DNA of 46,313 nt from an uncultured Rhodospirillales bacterium (GCA_903928895.1 CAIYSR010000055.1:1-46313); one strand, 5' to 3'. Positions 1 through 8,575 are shown, counted from the stretch's first letter. Program-made: numbers and translations. The notes: generated from the letters alone by a model not told the origin.

Positions 1-1
1 C

Positions 2-625
2 GACCTCCATGTCGAAGGCATCCGCAATGTCTCAGCAGTCGACATCGCGTTCGCCAATGAGCTCGGCTACCGGATCAAGCTGCTCGGCATCGCGCGGCGC
101 ACGGAGGCGGGGATTTCGGCGCGCGTGCATCCTTGCATGGTACCGCAATCCGCCCCCATCGCGCGGGTCGACGGGGTGTTCAACGCGGTGGTGGCAGAGG
201 GCGATTTCGTCGGTCGGGTGATGCTGGAAGGCCGCGGCGCCGGGGCGGGGCCGACGGCGTCGGCGGTGGACGCGGATCTGATCGATATTGCGCGCGGTCG
301 GCATACGCCGGTCTGGGGGGTGGGCGCGGATGCGCTGTCGCACGCGCCGGCGGTGCCGATGTCGGCCCATGCCGGGGCTTATTATCTGCGGCTGATGGTG
401 GTCGACCGGCCCGGCGTGATCGCCGATGTGACGGCGGTGCTGCGCGATGTCGGGGTGTCGCTCGAATCCATGCTCCAGCGCGGCCGCAGCCCGGGCGAGG
501 CGGTGCCGGTGGTGCTGGTCACCCACGAGACCAACGAGGGCGCCATGCGTGCCGCCCTTGCCCGCATCGCGGCGCTGGATGCCGTGATGGAAGAGCCCGC
601 GCTGATCCGTATCGAACCCGCCTGA
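2..625 (+). CDS. hom: Homoserine dehydrogenase, C-terminal part (5' end outside window)
   Basis: The reading frame is open from base 2 and gives about 207 residues. It begins with DLHVEGIRNVSAVDIAFANE and continues GYRIKLLGIA, the C-terminal catalytic segment of homoserine dehydrogenase, which reduces aspartate semialdehyde to homoserine for threonine and methionine synthesis. From about residue 127 a regulatory ACT domain follows (YYLRLMVVDRPGVIADVTAVL-like opening), as in long bacterial Hom proteins with threonine feedback. The NAD-binding Rossmann part lies upstream of the window. The stop is followed 11 bases later by glpX, with a GAGGGAGG ribosome-binding stretch between, so the two are probably cotranscribed. 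Confidence 0.93.
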   Translation, partial: DLHVEGIRNVSAVDIAFANELGYRIKLLGIARRTEAGISARVHPCMVPQSAPIARVDGVFNAVVAEGDFVGRVMLEGRGAGAGPTASAVDADLIDIARGRHTPVWGVGADALSHAPAVPMSAHAGAYYLRLMVVDRPGVIADVTAVLRDVGVSLESMLQRGRSPGEAVPVVLVTHETNEGAMRAALARIAALDAVMEEPALIRIEPA

Positions 626-636
626 GGGAGGCACCT

Positions 637-1635
637 ATGTCCAAGAAAATTCAGGCCGAACGCCTGGAACTGGTTACCGATCGCAACCTGGCGCTGGAGC
701 TGGTGCGCGTCACCGAGGCGGCCGCGTTGGCGGCCAGCCACTGGATGGGACTGGGCAAGAAGAACGAGGCCGATGGCGCCGCGGTGACCGCGATGCGCAA
801 GGCGTTCGACACGGTGGCGATCTCCGGCACCGTGGTGATCGGCGAGGGCGAGATGGACGAGGCGCCGATGCTCTATATCGGCGAGCGCGTGGGGGCCGGC
901 GGGCCGGCGATGGATATCGCGGTCGATCCGCTCGAAGGCACCACGCTGACCGCCAAGGGCGGGCCGAACGCGATGGCCGTCGTGGCGCTGGCCGAGCATG
1001 GCAACTTCCTCCATGCGCCCGACATCTACATGCAGAAGATCGCCGTCGGCGGCGGTCTGCCCGAGGGGGTGGTGGATATCGACGCGACCGTGGAAGCCAA
1101 TCTGCGCAACCTGGCGCGCGCCAAGAACTGCGAGGTCTCTGATCTCGTGGCCTGCATGCTCGATCGCGACCGGCACAAGGAACTGATCGCCAAGACGCGC
1201 GAGGCCGGCGCCCGCATCGTGCTGCTGTCCGATGGCGATGTCGCGGGGGTGATGGCGACCTCGCAGCCCGAGAGCGGCATCGACATCTACATGGGCTCGG
1301 GCGGCGCGCCCGAGGGGGTGCTGGCGGCGGCGGCGCTGCGCTGCATCGGCGGGCAGATGCAGGGGCGGCTGATGTTCGAGGACGACAGCCAGATCGCCCG
1401 CGCCCGCGAAATGGGGCTCGCCGATCCGCACCAGGCCTTCACCTGCGAGCAGATGGCCAAGGGCGACGTGATGTTCGCGGCCTCGGGGGTGACGTCGGGC
1501 GCGATGCTGCGCGGGGTGCGGCGGTTCGGCCATGGCGCGGTGACGCATTCGGTGGTGATGCGTTCCAAGTCCGGCACCGTTCGCTACATCGAGGCGCACC
1601 ACAACTTCGCGACCAAGACCTGGGTCGGCCGCTGA
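637..1635 (+). CDS. glpX: Class II fructose-1,6-bisphosphatase
   Basis: A 332-residue protein of normal GlpX length. It hydrolyses fructose 1,6-bisphosphate to fructose 6-phosphate in gluconeogenesis or the Calvin cycle. The metal and substrate motifs of the lithium-sensitive phosphatase fold are present: GEGEMDEAP at residues 69-77 and DPLEGTT at 97-103. The ATG at 637 follows a strong GAGGGAGG sequence at suitable spacing. The gene lies 11 bp after homoserine dehydrogenase, and the recJ-like reading frame opens right at its stop. The hom-glpX-recJ order recurs in alphaproteobacteria as far as I recall. Confidence 0.95.
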   Translation: MSKKIQAERLELVTDRNLALELVRVTEAAALAASHWMGLGKKNEADGAAVTAMRKAFDTVAISGTVVIGEGEMDEAPMLYIGERVGAGGPAMDIAVDPLEGTTLTAKGGPNAMAVVALAEHGNFLHAPDIYMQKIAVGGGLPEGVVDIDATVEANLRNLARAKNCEVSDLVACMLDRDRHKELIAKTREAGARIVLLSDGDVAGVMATSQPESGIDIYMGSGGAPEGVLAAAALRCIGGQMQGRLMFEDDSQIARAREMGLADPHQAFTCEQMAKGDVMFAASGVTSGAMLRGVRRFGHGAVTHSVVMRSKSGTVRYIEAHHNFATKTWVGR

Positions 1636-1775
1636 TCCGCGCGCCGGCGCTCGGCGTCGCCAGCAGTCTCAGCGGGCGGCGCTGGGTCTGGCGCGAGGCG
1701 CCGGGAGATGACAGCGGGCAGGAGGGAATCGAGCGGGCCGGACTCGGGATTTCCCAGCGGCTCGGCGTCTCCGAC

Positions 1776-3434
1776 ATGATCGGGCGGCTGCTGGCCGGGC
1801 GGGGCGTCGGCATCGAGCGGGCGGCGGATTTCCTCGACCCGACGCTGCGCGCGCTGATGCCGGACCCCGATGTGCTCGAGGACATGCCGGTGGCGGCGTC
1901 GCGGCTGGCCGATGCGGTGCAGCGCGGCGAGACGGTGGCGGTGTTTGGCGACTACGACGTCGACGGTGCCGCGAGCGGGGCGTTGATGGCGGGGTTCCTG
2001 CGCGACCTGGGCTGTTCCGTGATTTCCTATGTGCCGGACCGGCTCGCCGAGGGCTATGGGCCGAACGCGGCGGCGCTGCGCGGCCTGGCCGAGCGCGGGG
2101 CGAGCCTCATCGTCTGCGTCGATTGCGGCACCGCGGCTGGCGCCGCACTGGCCGCGGTGCGCGGCCTGGCGGATGTGGTGGTGCTCGATCACCACAAGGC
2201 CGAGGGGCCGCCGCCGGAAGTGGTGGCGACGGTCAATCCGAACCGGCTGGATTGCCGATCCGGCCTGGGCATGCTGTGCGCGGCGGCGATCGCCTTCCTG
2301 ACCGCGGTGGCGACCACCAGGGTGCTGCGCAAGCGTGGGTTTTTCGGGGCGATGCGCGAGCCTGACATGATGGCGCTGCTCGACCTGGTGGCGCTGGCGA
2401 CGGTGTGCGACGTGATGCCGCTGACCGGGCTCAACCGCGCCTTCGTCACCCAGGGGCTCAAGGTGATGGCGCGGCGCGAGCGGGTGGGGATCAATGCGCT
2501 GCTCGACGCCGCCCAGGTGAAGGATCGACCCTCGGCGATGACGTTGGGCTTCGCGTTGGGGCCGCGGATCAATGCGGCGGGGCGGATCAGCGAGGCCGAC
2601 ATGGGGCTGCGCCTGCTGCTGTGCGAGGACGCCATCGAGGCGCGCGGCATCGCCGAGGCGCTGGACGCGGTCAACCGGCAGCGCCAGGCGGTGGAGGCGG
2701 AGATGCTGGAGGATGCGCTGCGCGCCGCGGGGCAACAGATCGCGGCGGGGCATGCCGTGGTGCTGGTGGCGGGCGCGCAGTGGCATCCCGGCGTGGTCGG
2801 CATCGTCGCCGGACGGATCAAGGAGCGGTACAACCGGCCGGCTTGCGTTGCCGGCATCGCCGACGGCATCGCCAAGGGCTCCGGAAGGTCGGTGGTCGGG
2901 CTCGACCTGGGGGCGGCCATTATCGCGGCACGACAGCATGACCTGCTCAGGACCGGCGGCGGGCATGCCATGGCGGCCGGCTTCACGCTGCCGGAGGGCA
3001 ATATCGGCCGCTTCCATGACTTTCTCGACACCCGTCTGGCGGCGGCCCGGCTGCTGCCGTCGGCGGCGGATCTGGTCGTCGAGGCGGCGCTGGGGGTGGC
3101 AGGGTGCACGGTCGAGCTTGCGCAGCAGATCGGCAAACTGGCGCCCTTTGGCAACGGCAACGAGGAACCGCTGATCGTGCTGCCGCGCTGCCGCGTGGTG
3201 CGGGCGGACCGGGTCGGCAAGGACGGCAACACGGTGCGGGTTTTCATCGAAGGTGAAGGCGGTGGCGGGCGGCTCAAGGGCGTGATGTTCCGAGCCCGCG
3301 AAGGTGCGGTGGCCGATGCCCTGATGGCGCGGGACAATGCGCCGCTGCATCTTGCGGGCCAGCTTCGCGCCGAGGCGTGGAACGGCGCCACGTCGGCGAG
3401 TTTCATTGTCGCCGACGTGGCGCGAGCTTCCTGA
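1776..3434 (+). CDS. recJ: Single-stranded-DNA-specific exonuclease RecJ
   Basis: A 5'-3' single-strand exonuclease of recombination and mismatch repair. From the first in-frame ATG (1776) the protein is 552 residues. The DHH phosphoesterase motifs are present: FGDYDVDG at about 57-64 and VVLDHH ending at 140. The DHHA1 motif GGGHAMAAGF is near 394-403, followed by a C-terminal OB-like region. The frame is open upstream to the glpX stop, and the 48 codons from 1632 read like a RecJ N-terminus (SLSGRRWVWREA, then LGISQRLGVSDM), but no ATG, GTG or TTG occurs there. The true start is therefore probably a rare codon such as CTG 1632, giving about 600 residues. The 3' end is followed by an A/T hairpin repeat. 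Confidence 0.93.
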   Translation: MIGRLLAGRGVGIERAADFLDPTLRALMPDPDVLEDMPVAASRLADAVQRGETVAVFGDYDVDGAASGALMAGFLRDLGCSVISYVPDRLAEGYGPNAAALRGLAERGASLIVCVDCGTAAGAALAAVRGLADVVVLDHHKAEGPPPEVVATVNPNRLDCRSGLGMLCAAAIAFLTAVATTRVLRKRGFFGAMREPDMMALLDLVALATVCDVMPLTGLNRAFVTQGLKVMARRERVGINALLDAAQVKDRPSAMTLGFALGPRINAAGRISEADMGLRLLLCEDAIEARGIAEALDAVNRQRQAVEAEMLEDALRAAGQQIAAGHAVVLVAGAQWHPGVVGIVAGRIKERYNRPACVAGIADGIAKGSGRSVVGLDLGAAIIAARQHDLLRTGGGHAMAAGFTLPEGNIGRFHDFLDTRLAAARLLPSAADLVVEAALGVAGCTVELAQQIGKLAPFGNGNEEPLIVLPRCRVVRADRVGKDGNTVRVFIEGEGGGGRLKGVMFRAREGAVADALMARDNAPLHLAGQLRAEAWNGATSASFIVADVARAS

Positions 3435-3468
3435 CGGATCGCGCTGGCGCTTTTTTAGGGAAAAGCGG

Positions 3469-3508
3469 TTTCTTTTTTGAAAAAAAGAAACAAAAAACTT
3501 TTATCCGT
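3469..3508 (+). repeat. A/T hairpin repeat, copy A (single module, after recJ)
   Basis: TTTCTTTTTT at 3469-3478 and AAAAAAGAAA at 3481-3490 form a perfect 10-bp inverted repeat with a 2-nt centre. CAAAAAACTTTTATCCGT follows. The module lies between the convergent recJ and pal-like genes. The same unit occurs after four other genes in this window, so it is a dispersed family. Its place just after stop codons suggests a role in transcript ends; the stem is almost purely A/T, unlike a standard GC-rich intrinsic terminator. Confidence 0.85.
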
Positions 3509-3520
3509 CAGGGCAGAGGG

Positions 3521-4039
3521 TCAACGGACCGAGGTGATCGCGTTGCGGTTTTGCGACCAGGACTCGGCGTTGGAACCGAGTGCGGTGGGGCGCTCCTTGC
3601 CGTAGCTGATGATGTTGATGCGGCTCTGCGCGACACCGCGGGCGACGAGATAGGCCTGCGCGGCCTGGGCGCGGCGTTGGCCGAGGGCGAGGTTGTATTC
3701 GCTGGTGCCGCGCTCGTCGGCGTTGCCGGCGACGGTGACCATGTTCTGCGGATACTGCTTCAGCCAGGCCGCCTGCTTGTCGAGGGTCGCGGTGTTGGTG
3801 CGGGCGGCGGGGCTGCTGCCGTTGAGGGTGGCGCGGTCGGTATCGAAGAACACGCGATCGCCGACATTGGCGACCAGATCCTCCTGGCTGCCCGGCCTGG
3901 CGCTGCGTGCACCGATACCGGCGCCTCCGCCGGCGCCGGTGCCGGAGCCCGAGGCGGAGGCCGAATTGGCCGAATCGGGGCCGGAGCAGGCCGCGAGCAG
4001 CAGCACCGCCGCGAAGGCGGGAACGAGGGACTTCAACAT
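3521..4039 (-). CDS. Pal-like OmpA-family outer membrane lipoprotein
   Basis: A 172-residue lipoprotein. It has a signal peptide and lipobox ending LLLAAC with the lipidated cysteine at residue 18, a Gly/Ser/Ala-rich linker, then an OmpA-like peptidoglycan-binding domain. The diagnostic stretch is NADERGTSEYNLALGQRRA, whose Asp and Arg contact diaminopimelate in Pal. Canonical Pal has GHADERGT; here it reads GNADERGT. No tol genes lie beside it, so it may be a paralogue of the Tol-linked Pal. In-frame ATGs at 4054 and 4063 are alternative starts; 4039 places the signal peptide at the N-terminus. The gene converges with recJ across repeat copy A. Confidence 0.85.
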   Translation of the reverse strand: MLKSLVPAFAAVLLLAACSGPDSANSASASGSGTGAGGGAGIGARSARPGSQEDLVANVGDRVFFDTDRATLNGSSPAARTNTATLDKQAAWLKQYPQNMVTVAGNADERGTSEYNLALGQRRAQAAQAYLVARGVAQSRINIISYGKERPTALGSNAESWSQNRNAITSVR

Positions 4040-4361
4040 GTCGATGTGATCCATTCCGGACATTTGGGATTGCCGCACGGACAGTCTGCCCGACCCCTCC
4101 GATTCGTAGCCAGCGCGATCAGCCGGCATGAGAGCGGGGCGGGGCGCACACATTGCAAATATTAATTTAATGCAACTGTGCATCACAAGCCGGGCGTCAA
4201 AATGGGCGGTCGCGGGTGTTCTGGTAATCGTCAAAAAAACGTTAATTTTGTGTTCCTTGTTTTCGATGATGACGGCCAATAGTCTCGCTCGTATTGTGAC
4301 CGTTCCGTTGAATAATCTCGAAAATAAGACGCCGCCGGGGCTTCATCCGGGGGGGAGCACC
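4040..4361. promoter_or_regulatory. AT-rich divergent intergenic region between pal-like gene and SARP-type regulator
   Basis: About 320 bp without a convincing gene, unusually AT-rich at 4150-4340. It contains an interrupted dyad, TTGCA (4153-4157) and TGCAA (4171-4175), around ATATTAATTTAA. On the minus strand TTGTGA and TAATAT with 18 bp between them could be a promoter for the pal-like gene. The SARP reading frame stays open through this region back to an ATG at 4128, but I read the region as regulatory because its composition is non-coding-like and a well-placed start occurs at 4362. Confidence 0.4.
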
Positions 4362-6281
4362 GTGTCCGGCGACCCCGGCCTGCTGCGGCTGACCTTGTAC
4401 GGGGCGATGCAGGCGCATGATGCGACCGGCCTCGATGTCACGCCGCGCATCCGCAAGAGTCGGGCCGTGCTGGCGGCGCTTGCGCTGGCGGCCCCCAAGC
4501 CGGTGCTGCGCGACCATCTGGCCAATCTGCTGTGGAGCCAGCGCGACCGCGACCAGGGCCGCGCCTCGCTGCGCCAATGCGTGCACGAACTGCAGCTGGC
4601 GCTTGCGGCCGATCCTCTGGTGCTGCTGGCCGAGCGCAACCATCTGCTGCTCGATGTCCGTCGTATCGCCATCGATGCCCGTCCGGGCAGCATCTCGGCA
4701 CTGCCGCTGCTCGGGGACCTCGACGGGCTGGATCCGGCCTTCGATCGCTGGCTGTTGGCCGAGCGGCAGCGCCTCGGGCGGGCGGCGATCGCGGTGACCG
4801 AGGCGGCGCTGGTCGCGGGCACGCATGCGGCGGTGGATGGGGCGGTGGCCGTGGCGGCGGCCGAGCAATTGCTGGTGGTCGATCCGATCAACGAGGCGGC
4901 GTGGCGGGTGTTGATCGCCGGGCATCTGGCGCAGGGCCGGCGCGCGGCGGCAATGGAGGCCTATCAGCATTGCGTGGCCGAGCTTGCCGATCGGGCCAAG
5001 ATTGCCCCTTCGGCGGCGACGCGCGCTCTGGTCACGGCCGCGGCCGAGCCCTCCGCGGTGCGCGTTGTCGCGGCGCCACGGCGGGCGCGCGGGGCGCGGC
5101 TCGGGGTGCGGCCGTTCCGCCGGATCGACGGCACCGCGAACGATCCCCTGTCACTCGGTCTCGCCGAGGAGATCACCACGGCATTGGCCAGGTTTCGCTG
5201 GTTCTTCCTGGTCGCGAGTCCGTCGCTCGCCCGGCTGGAGGGCGAACCGGTCCCGGGCGGGGTGGGATGGAGCGATCTGGCGCTCGACTTCCTGCTGGAC
5301 GGGACCATCCAGCGCAGCGGCGCGACGGTCCGCGTTTCCGTGCGCCTGCTCGATCTGCACGCCGGGCCCGAGGTGCTGTGGGCCGCCCGGTTCGATCGCC
5401 CGGCGTCGGACCTGCTGCGCCTGCAGGACCAGATCGCCGCCGAGACCGTGGCGCAGATCGACCCGGCCGTGCTGCTGCGCGAGGGCGAGCGCGCGGCCAG
5501 CCTGCCGCGCGATGCCACCGACGCCTACCGCCTCACCATGGGCACGATTCCGGCGATCTACCGGCTTGAGGAAGACGCCTTCCGTGCGGCCGGGCCGACC
5601 CTGGCCGAGGCCATCCGGATCGATCCCGACTATGCGGCTGCCCATACCTGGTATGCCTGCTGGCACATCTTCCTGGTCGGGCAGAACTGGGCGGCGGACC
5701 CAGGCCAGGCCATGGCGGCGGCTGCCCGTCTGGCGGAACGCGCCGTGGCGCTTGATCCCTCCGACGCCCGCGCGCTGACGGTGGCCGGCCATGTCCGCGC
5801 CTTCCTGCACGGGCGGATCGACGAGGCGATGCAGCTGCACGAGCGGGCGCTCTCGCTCAATCCCTGCCTGCCGCTGGCCTGGGCGCTGTCGAGCCTGGCT
5901 GAATGCTATGCCGGCCACCACGAGGAGGCGATCCGTCGCGTCGAGCAGGGGCGCCGCCTGTCGCCGTTCGATCCGCACGGGTTCTTCTTCGATATGGCGC
6001 AGATGCTGGCACATCTGATGCGGGGCGAGTTCGAGACCGTGGTGATGCTGGGGAGGCAGGCGTTGACGCTGAACCCGCAATTCACCTCCGCCTACAAGAT
6101 CATGCTCTCCGCGCTGGGGCATCTCGGGCGGCACGGAGAGGCGAAAGAGATGTCCCGCCGGCTGCTGGCGCTGGAGCCGGGTTTCCGCATCTCGGTGTCG
6201 GCCGCCCGCACCCCGCTGCAGCGGCCGGAGGACCTGGCGCGCTATGCGGACGGGCTGGCACGGGCCGGCCTGCCCGAATAG
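4362..6281 (+). CDS. SARP/BTAD-type transcriptional regulator with TolB-like and TPR domains
   Basis: From GTG 4362 the protein is 639 residues. The N-terminus (LRLTLYGAM, then RKSRAVLAALALA and DHLANLLWSQR) is the winged-helix DNA-binding domain of SARP regulators. A helical BTAD region follows to about residue 225. Near residue 245 GVRPFRRIDG starts a TolB-like/adenylate-cyclase-associated segment (GLAEEITTALARF), then TPR helices (EAIRIDPDYAAAHTWY, RALSLNPCLPLAW) run to the C-terminus. There is no transmembrane segment, so it is probably a cytoplasmic activator. GTG 4362 was chosen because GGGGGGAG lies just upstream and the domain begins at once; in-frame ATGs at 4128 and 4266 lack such a site. 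Its targets are unknown. Confidence 0.82.
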   Translation: MSGDPGLLRLTLYGAMQAHDATGLDVTPRIRKSRAVLAALALAAPKPVLRDHLANLLWSQRDRDQGRASLRQCVHELQLALAADPLVLLAERNHLLLDVRRIAIDARPGSISALPLLGDLDGLDPAFDRWLLAERQRLGRAAIAVTEAALVAGTHAAVDGAVAVAAAEQLLVVDPINEAAWRVLIAGHLAQGRRAAAMEAYQHCVAELADRAKIAPSAATRALVTAAAEPSAVRVVAAPRRARGARLGVRPFRRIDGTANDPLSLGLAEEITTALARFRWFFLVASPSLARLEGEPVPGGVGWSDLALDFLLDGTIQRSGATVRVSVRLLDLHAGPEVLWAARFDRPASDLLRLQDQIAAETVAQIDPAVLLREGERAASLPRDATDAYRLTMGTIPAIYRLEEDAFRAAGPTLAEAIRIDPDYAAAHTWYACWHIFLVGQNWAADPGQAMAAAARLAERAVALDPSDARALTVAGHVRAFLHGRIDEAMQLHERALSLNPCLPLAWALSSLAECYAGHHEEAIRRVEQGRRLSPFDPHGFFFDMAQMLAHLMRGEFETVVMLGRQALTLNPQFTSAYKIMLSALGHLGRHGEAKEMSRRLLALEPGFRISVSAARTPLQRPEDLARYADGLARAGLPE

Positions 6282-6307
6282 GTGGGCGATGGCCGCTCCT
6301 TCGATTG

Positions 6308-7189
6308 CTACTGAGGAGGAGTCGACGACTCCTTCAGTTTCTTGTTGGCTTCAATGATGGCGATGGCATTATTAATTCCCGCCACCACGGCATCACTCTT
6401 TGCCTTGTCGAGTCCGCTCGTCGCAGTGACAAGGTCGGTGAGACTTTTTTTCGCCGTCGTCAATTGACCGATTGCCGAACTATCCAAGGACGTCGCGGCA
6501 TCCTTGATGTCTTTCATTGCGACATAGGACGTTTTTGTCGATGAGAACGGGTCATAGCCACCCAACTGTACGTTCAAGTGACCGAGCGCGGCATCAAGTC
6601 CGCACTGGACATGGTAAGCCGTGATTGTTGAAGCAGCTTCGCTGGGATCAGCGTCCGCAAACATCTTGCCGGCAGCACCCTTCGCTGAATTATCCCTGTA
6701 AGCGGTGATATCCTTCCAATAAGTTGCCAATATTGAATTTACAATGAGCGGACCGGTTTGTTTTGCATAGACGTCAGCGTCGATCGCACCTTTCGTGCCG
6801 CTCGAAATGGCCGCAGCGGCCGAGAGCGCACGCACGGTGTTCAGCGGCGTAAAGACCGCACCCAGGGCCGCCATCGACGTTGTCGCAATATCAAACCCGG
6901 TATCGATGGTCCTCTCCGTTGCACCAAGCGCCCCAGTGAATGCCCAGCACTTCTTCATAGAGTCTTGCAGCAACGAATGTTTGATAGTGCTTCTCAGATT
7001 GGCATCGCCTGCCCACTTCGTGGAATCATTCGATTTCGCCAATAGATCTTGATCGAGCCACAGCGCACTGACGGACTGCGCTTCAAATTCCCGCATCTTT
7101 CCCCGTGAATCCGCACAGCCAACCAGCGGCAGAATCGCAACGGAAAGCGACACAGCAATGCGGCAGCAGCTTGCTATCGAACTCATCAT
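6308..7189 (-). CDS. Orphan lipoprotein of low GC content
   Basis: A 293-residue protein I do not recognise. Residues 1-25 are a lipoprotein signal peptide with lipobox LVGC (Cys25). The mature part is mostly helical, with a hydrophobic stretch around TTSMAALGAVFTPLNTVRALSAAA-like residues and a Lys-rich C-terminus. GGAGAGGT lies immediately before the ATG pair (7189/7186), a strong ribosome-binding site. GC content is about half (30 of 60 bases in 6661-6720), far below the neighbours, and codons ending in A/T are common, which suggests acquisition by transfer. The gene has no operon partner; about 220 bp of AT-rich DNA lies upstream. Confidence 0.75.
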   Translation of the reverse strand: MMSSIASCCRIAVSLSVAILPLVGCADSRGKMREFEAQSVSALWLDQDLLAKSNDSTKWAGDANLRSTIKHSLLQDSMKKCWAFTGALGATERTIDTGFDIATTSMAALGAVFTPLNTVRALSAAAAISSGTKGAIDADVYAKQTGPLIVNSILATYWKDITAYRDNSAKGAAGKMFADADPSEAASTITAYHVQCGLDAALGHLNVQLGGYDPFSSTKTSYVAMKDIKDAATSLDSSAIGQLTTAKKSLTDLVTATSGLDKAKSDAVVAGINNAIAIIEANKKLKESSTPPQ

Positions 7190-7408
7190 ACCTCTCCAAA
7201 TTCCGCAATTTGTCTTCTTTCCGATTCATTGCCGAAGACCTGATTTTTGACAAGATCTAATTGCGTTAATGAATCGTTAAAATTCCGCCGGATTCGTGCG
7301 CGTGCGATCTGGAAATCTGATCGCGTGGGAAATTTCTCTACGCTCGAAATTTCCCCAATGGCCCCTCCCGCGACGGCGGCGACGAAAACAAACGAGTGCC
7401 GTGATGCT
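7190..7408. promoter_or_regulatory. AT-rich intergenic region upstream of the orphan lipoprotein
   Basis: About 220 bp between the thiolase stop and the lipoprotein start, both on the minus strand. It is AT-rich around 7200-7340. A TTGTCA hexamer at 7248-7253 (minus strand) is a possible -35 element, with only a weak -10 match 17 bp further on. I see no gene or RNA in it. Confidence 0.3.
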
Positions 7409-8575
7409 CTACAGCGGTTCGAGGATCGAGACGTAATTGGCCACCGCCGCGCCGCCCATGTTGAAAACGCCGGCGCGATCGGCCTTGGGCAATTGCATCG
7501 TGCCCGCGGTGCCGGTGAGCTGCATCGCCGCGATGGCGTGCATCGAGACGCCGGTGGCGCCGATCGGGTGGCCCTTGGCCTTCAGCCCGCCGGAGGGATT
7601 GACGGGCAGGCGGCCATCCTTCGCGGTCCAGCCTTCGAGCACGGCGCGGGCGCCCTGGCCCGGTGCGGCGAGGCCCATGGCCTCGTATTCGAGCAGCTCG
7701 GCGATGGTGAAGCAGTCATGGCTTTCGACGAACGAAAGATCGTCCAGCGCCAGCCCGGCCTCGGCCAGCGCCTGGCGCCAGGCGATGGCGGCGCCGGTGA
7801 ACTCGGTGGGTTCGCGGCGCGAGAGCGGCAGGAAATCATTGACCTGGACGGCGGCACGGAACTTCACGGCCTTGCCGAGAGTGCGGGCGGTTTCCTCGTC
7901 GGCCAGCACCAGGGCGGCGGCGCCGTCGGAGACCAGCGAGCAATCGGTGCGTTTCAGCGGCGGGGCGACGTAGGGGTTCTTCTCGCTCAGGGTGCGGCAG
8001 AAATCGAAGCCGAGGTCGCGCCGCATCTGGGCGTAGGGGTTGTCGACCCCGTTGCGGTGGTTCTTGGCGGCGATGGCGGCGAGCGCGTCGGACTGGTCGC
8101 CGAATTTCTGGAAATAACGCTCGGCGATGCGCCCGAACACGCCGGCGAATCCGGCCGGGATGTCGCCCTCCTCCTTGCGGTAGGAGGCGGCAAGCAGGAT
8201 GTCGCCCACTTCGGGGGTTGGCGTCGCGGTCATTTTTTCGGCGCCGACGACGAGGGCGAAGCGGCCGCGCCCGGCGGCGAGGAAGTCGCGCGCGCCGTGC
8301 ACGGCGGCGGAGCCAGAGGCGCAGGCGTTCTCGTAGCGGGTGGCGCGCTTGAAGCGCAGCTCGGGCACCGACTGCATCACCATCGAGGCCGGGAAATCCT
8401 GCTTGGAGAAGCCGTTGTTGAACAGGCCGACGAACACGGCGTCGATCTCGGCAGGGTCTACACCCGCATCGTCGATTGCCGCCCGCGCGACGCGGCCGAT
8501 CAGGCTCTCGACGTCAGGGTCTTCCAGCTTGCCGAACGGCGTGTGCGCCCAGCCGACGATGCAGGCCTCGCTCAT
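7409..8575 (-). CDS. Thiolase-family acetyl-CoA acyltransferase (SCP-x type)
   Basis: A 388-residue thiolase. The acyl-accepting Cys lies in ENACASGS (Cys85), and the C-terminal part carries GGLKAKGHPIGATG with the catalytic His. ESHDCFTIAELLEYE and the absence of the C-terminal CxG cysteine found in classical thiolases place it with SCP-x-like thiolases, which act on acyl-CoA or branched and steroid side-chain substrates. The ATG at 8575 is preceded by GAGGAGGAATCT, an excellent ribosome-binding site; a further in-frame start at 8617 is unnecessary. Only 89 bp separate it from the divergent MFS gene. The substrate is not predictable. Confidence 0.9.
   Translation of the reverse strand: MSEACIVGWAHTPFGKLEDPDVESLIGRVARAAIDDAGVDPAEIDAVFVGLFNNGFSKQDFPASMVMQSVPELRFKRATRYENACASGSAAVHGARDFLAAGRGRFALVVGAEKMTATPTPEVGDILLAASYRKEEGDIPAGFAGVFGRIAERYFQKFGDQSDALAAIAAKNHRNGVDNPYAQMRRDLGFDFCRTLSEKNPYVAPPLKRTDCSLVSDGAAALVLADEETARTLGKAVKFRAAVQVNDFLPLSRREPTEFTGAAIAWRQALAEAGLALDDLSFVESHDCFTIAELLEYEAMGLAAPGQGARAVLEGWTAKDGRLPVNPSGGLKAKGHPIGATGVSMHAIAAMQLTGTAGTMQLPKADRAGVFNMGGAAVANYVSILEPL

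Noticed and set aside
1584-3350. Long open frame on the minus strand (588 codons) opposite recJ
   Set aside because: It is the high-GC shadow of recJ: His/Arg/Gln-rich, no domain, and the + strand frame has clear DHH motifs.
3377-4165. 262-codon + strand frame through the repeat and the pal-like gene
   Set aside because: Antisense to a clear lipoprotein gene, with repeat-derived FFFEKKKQK residues.
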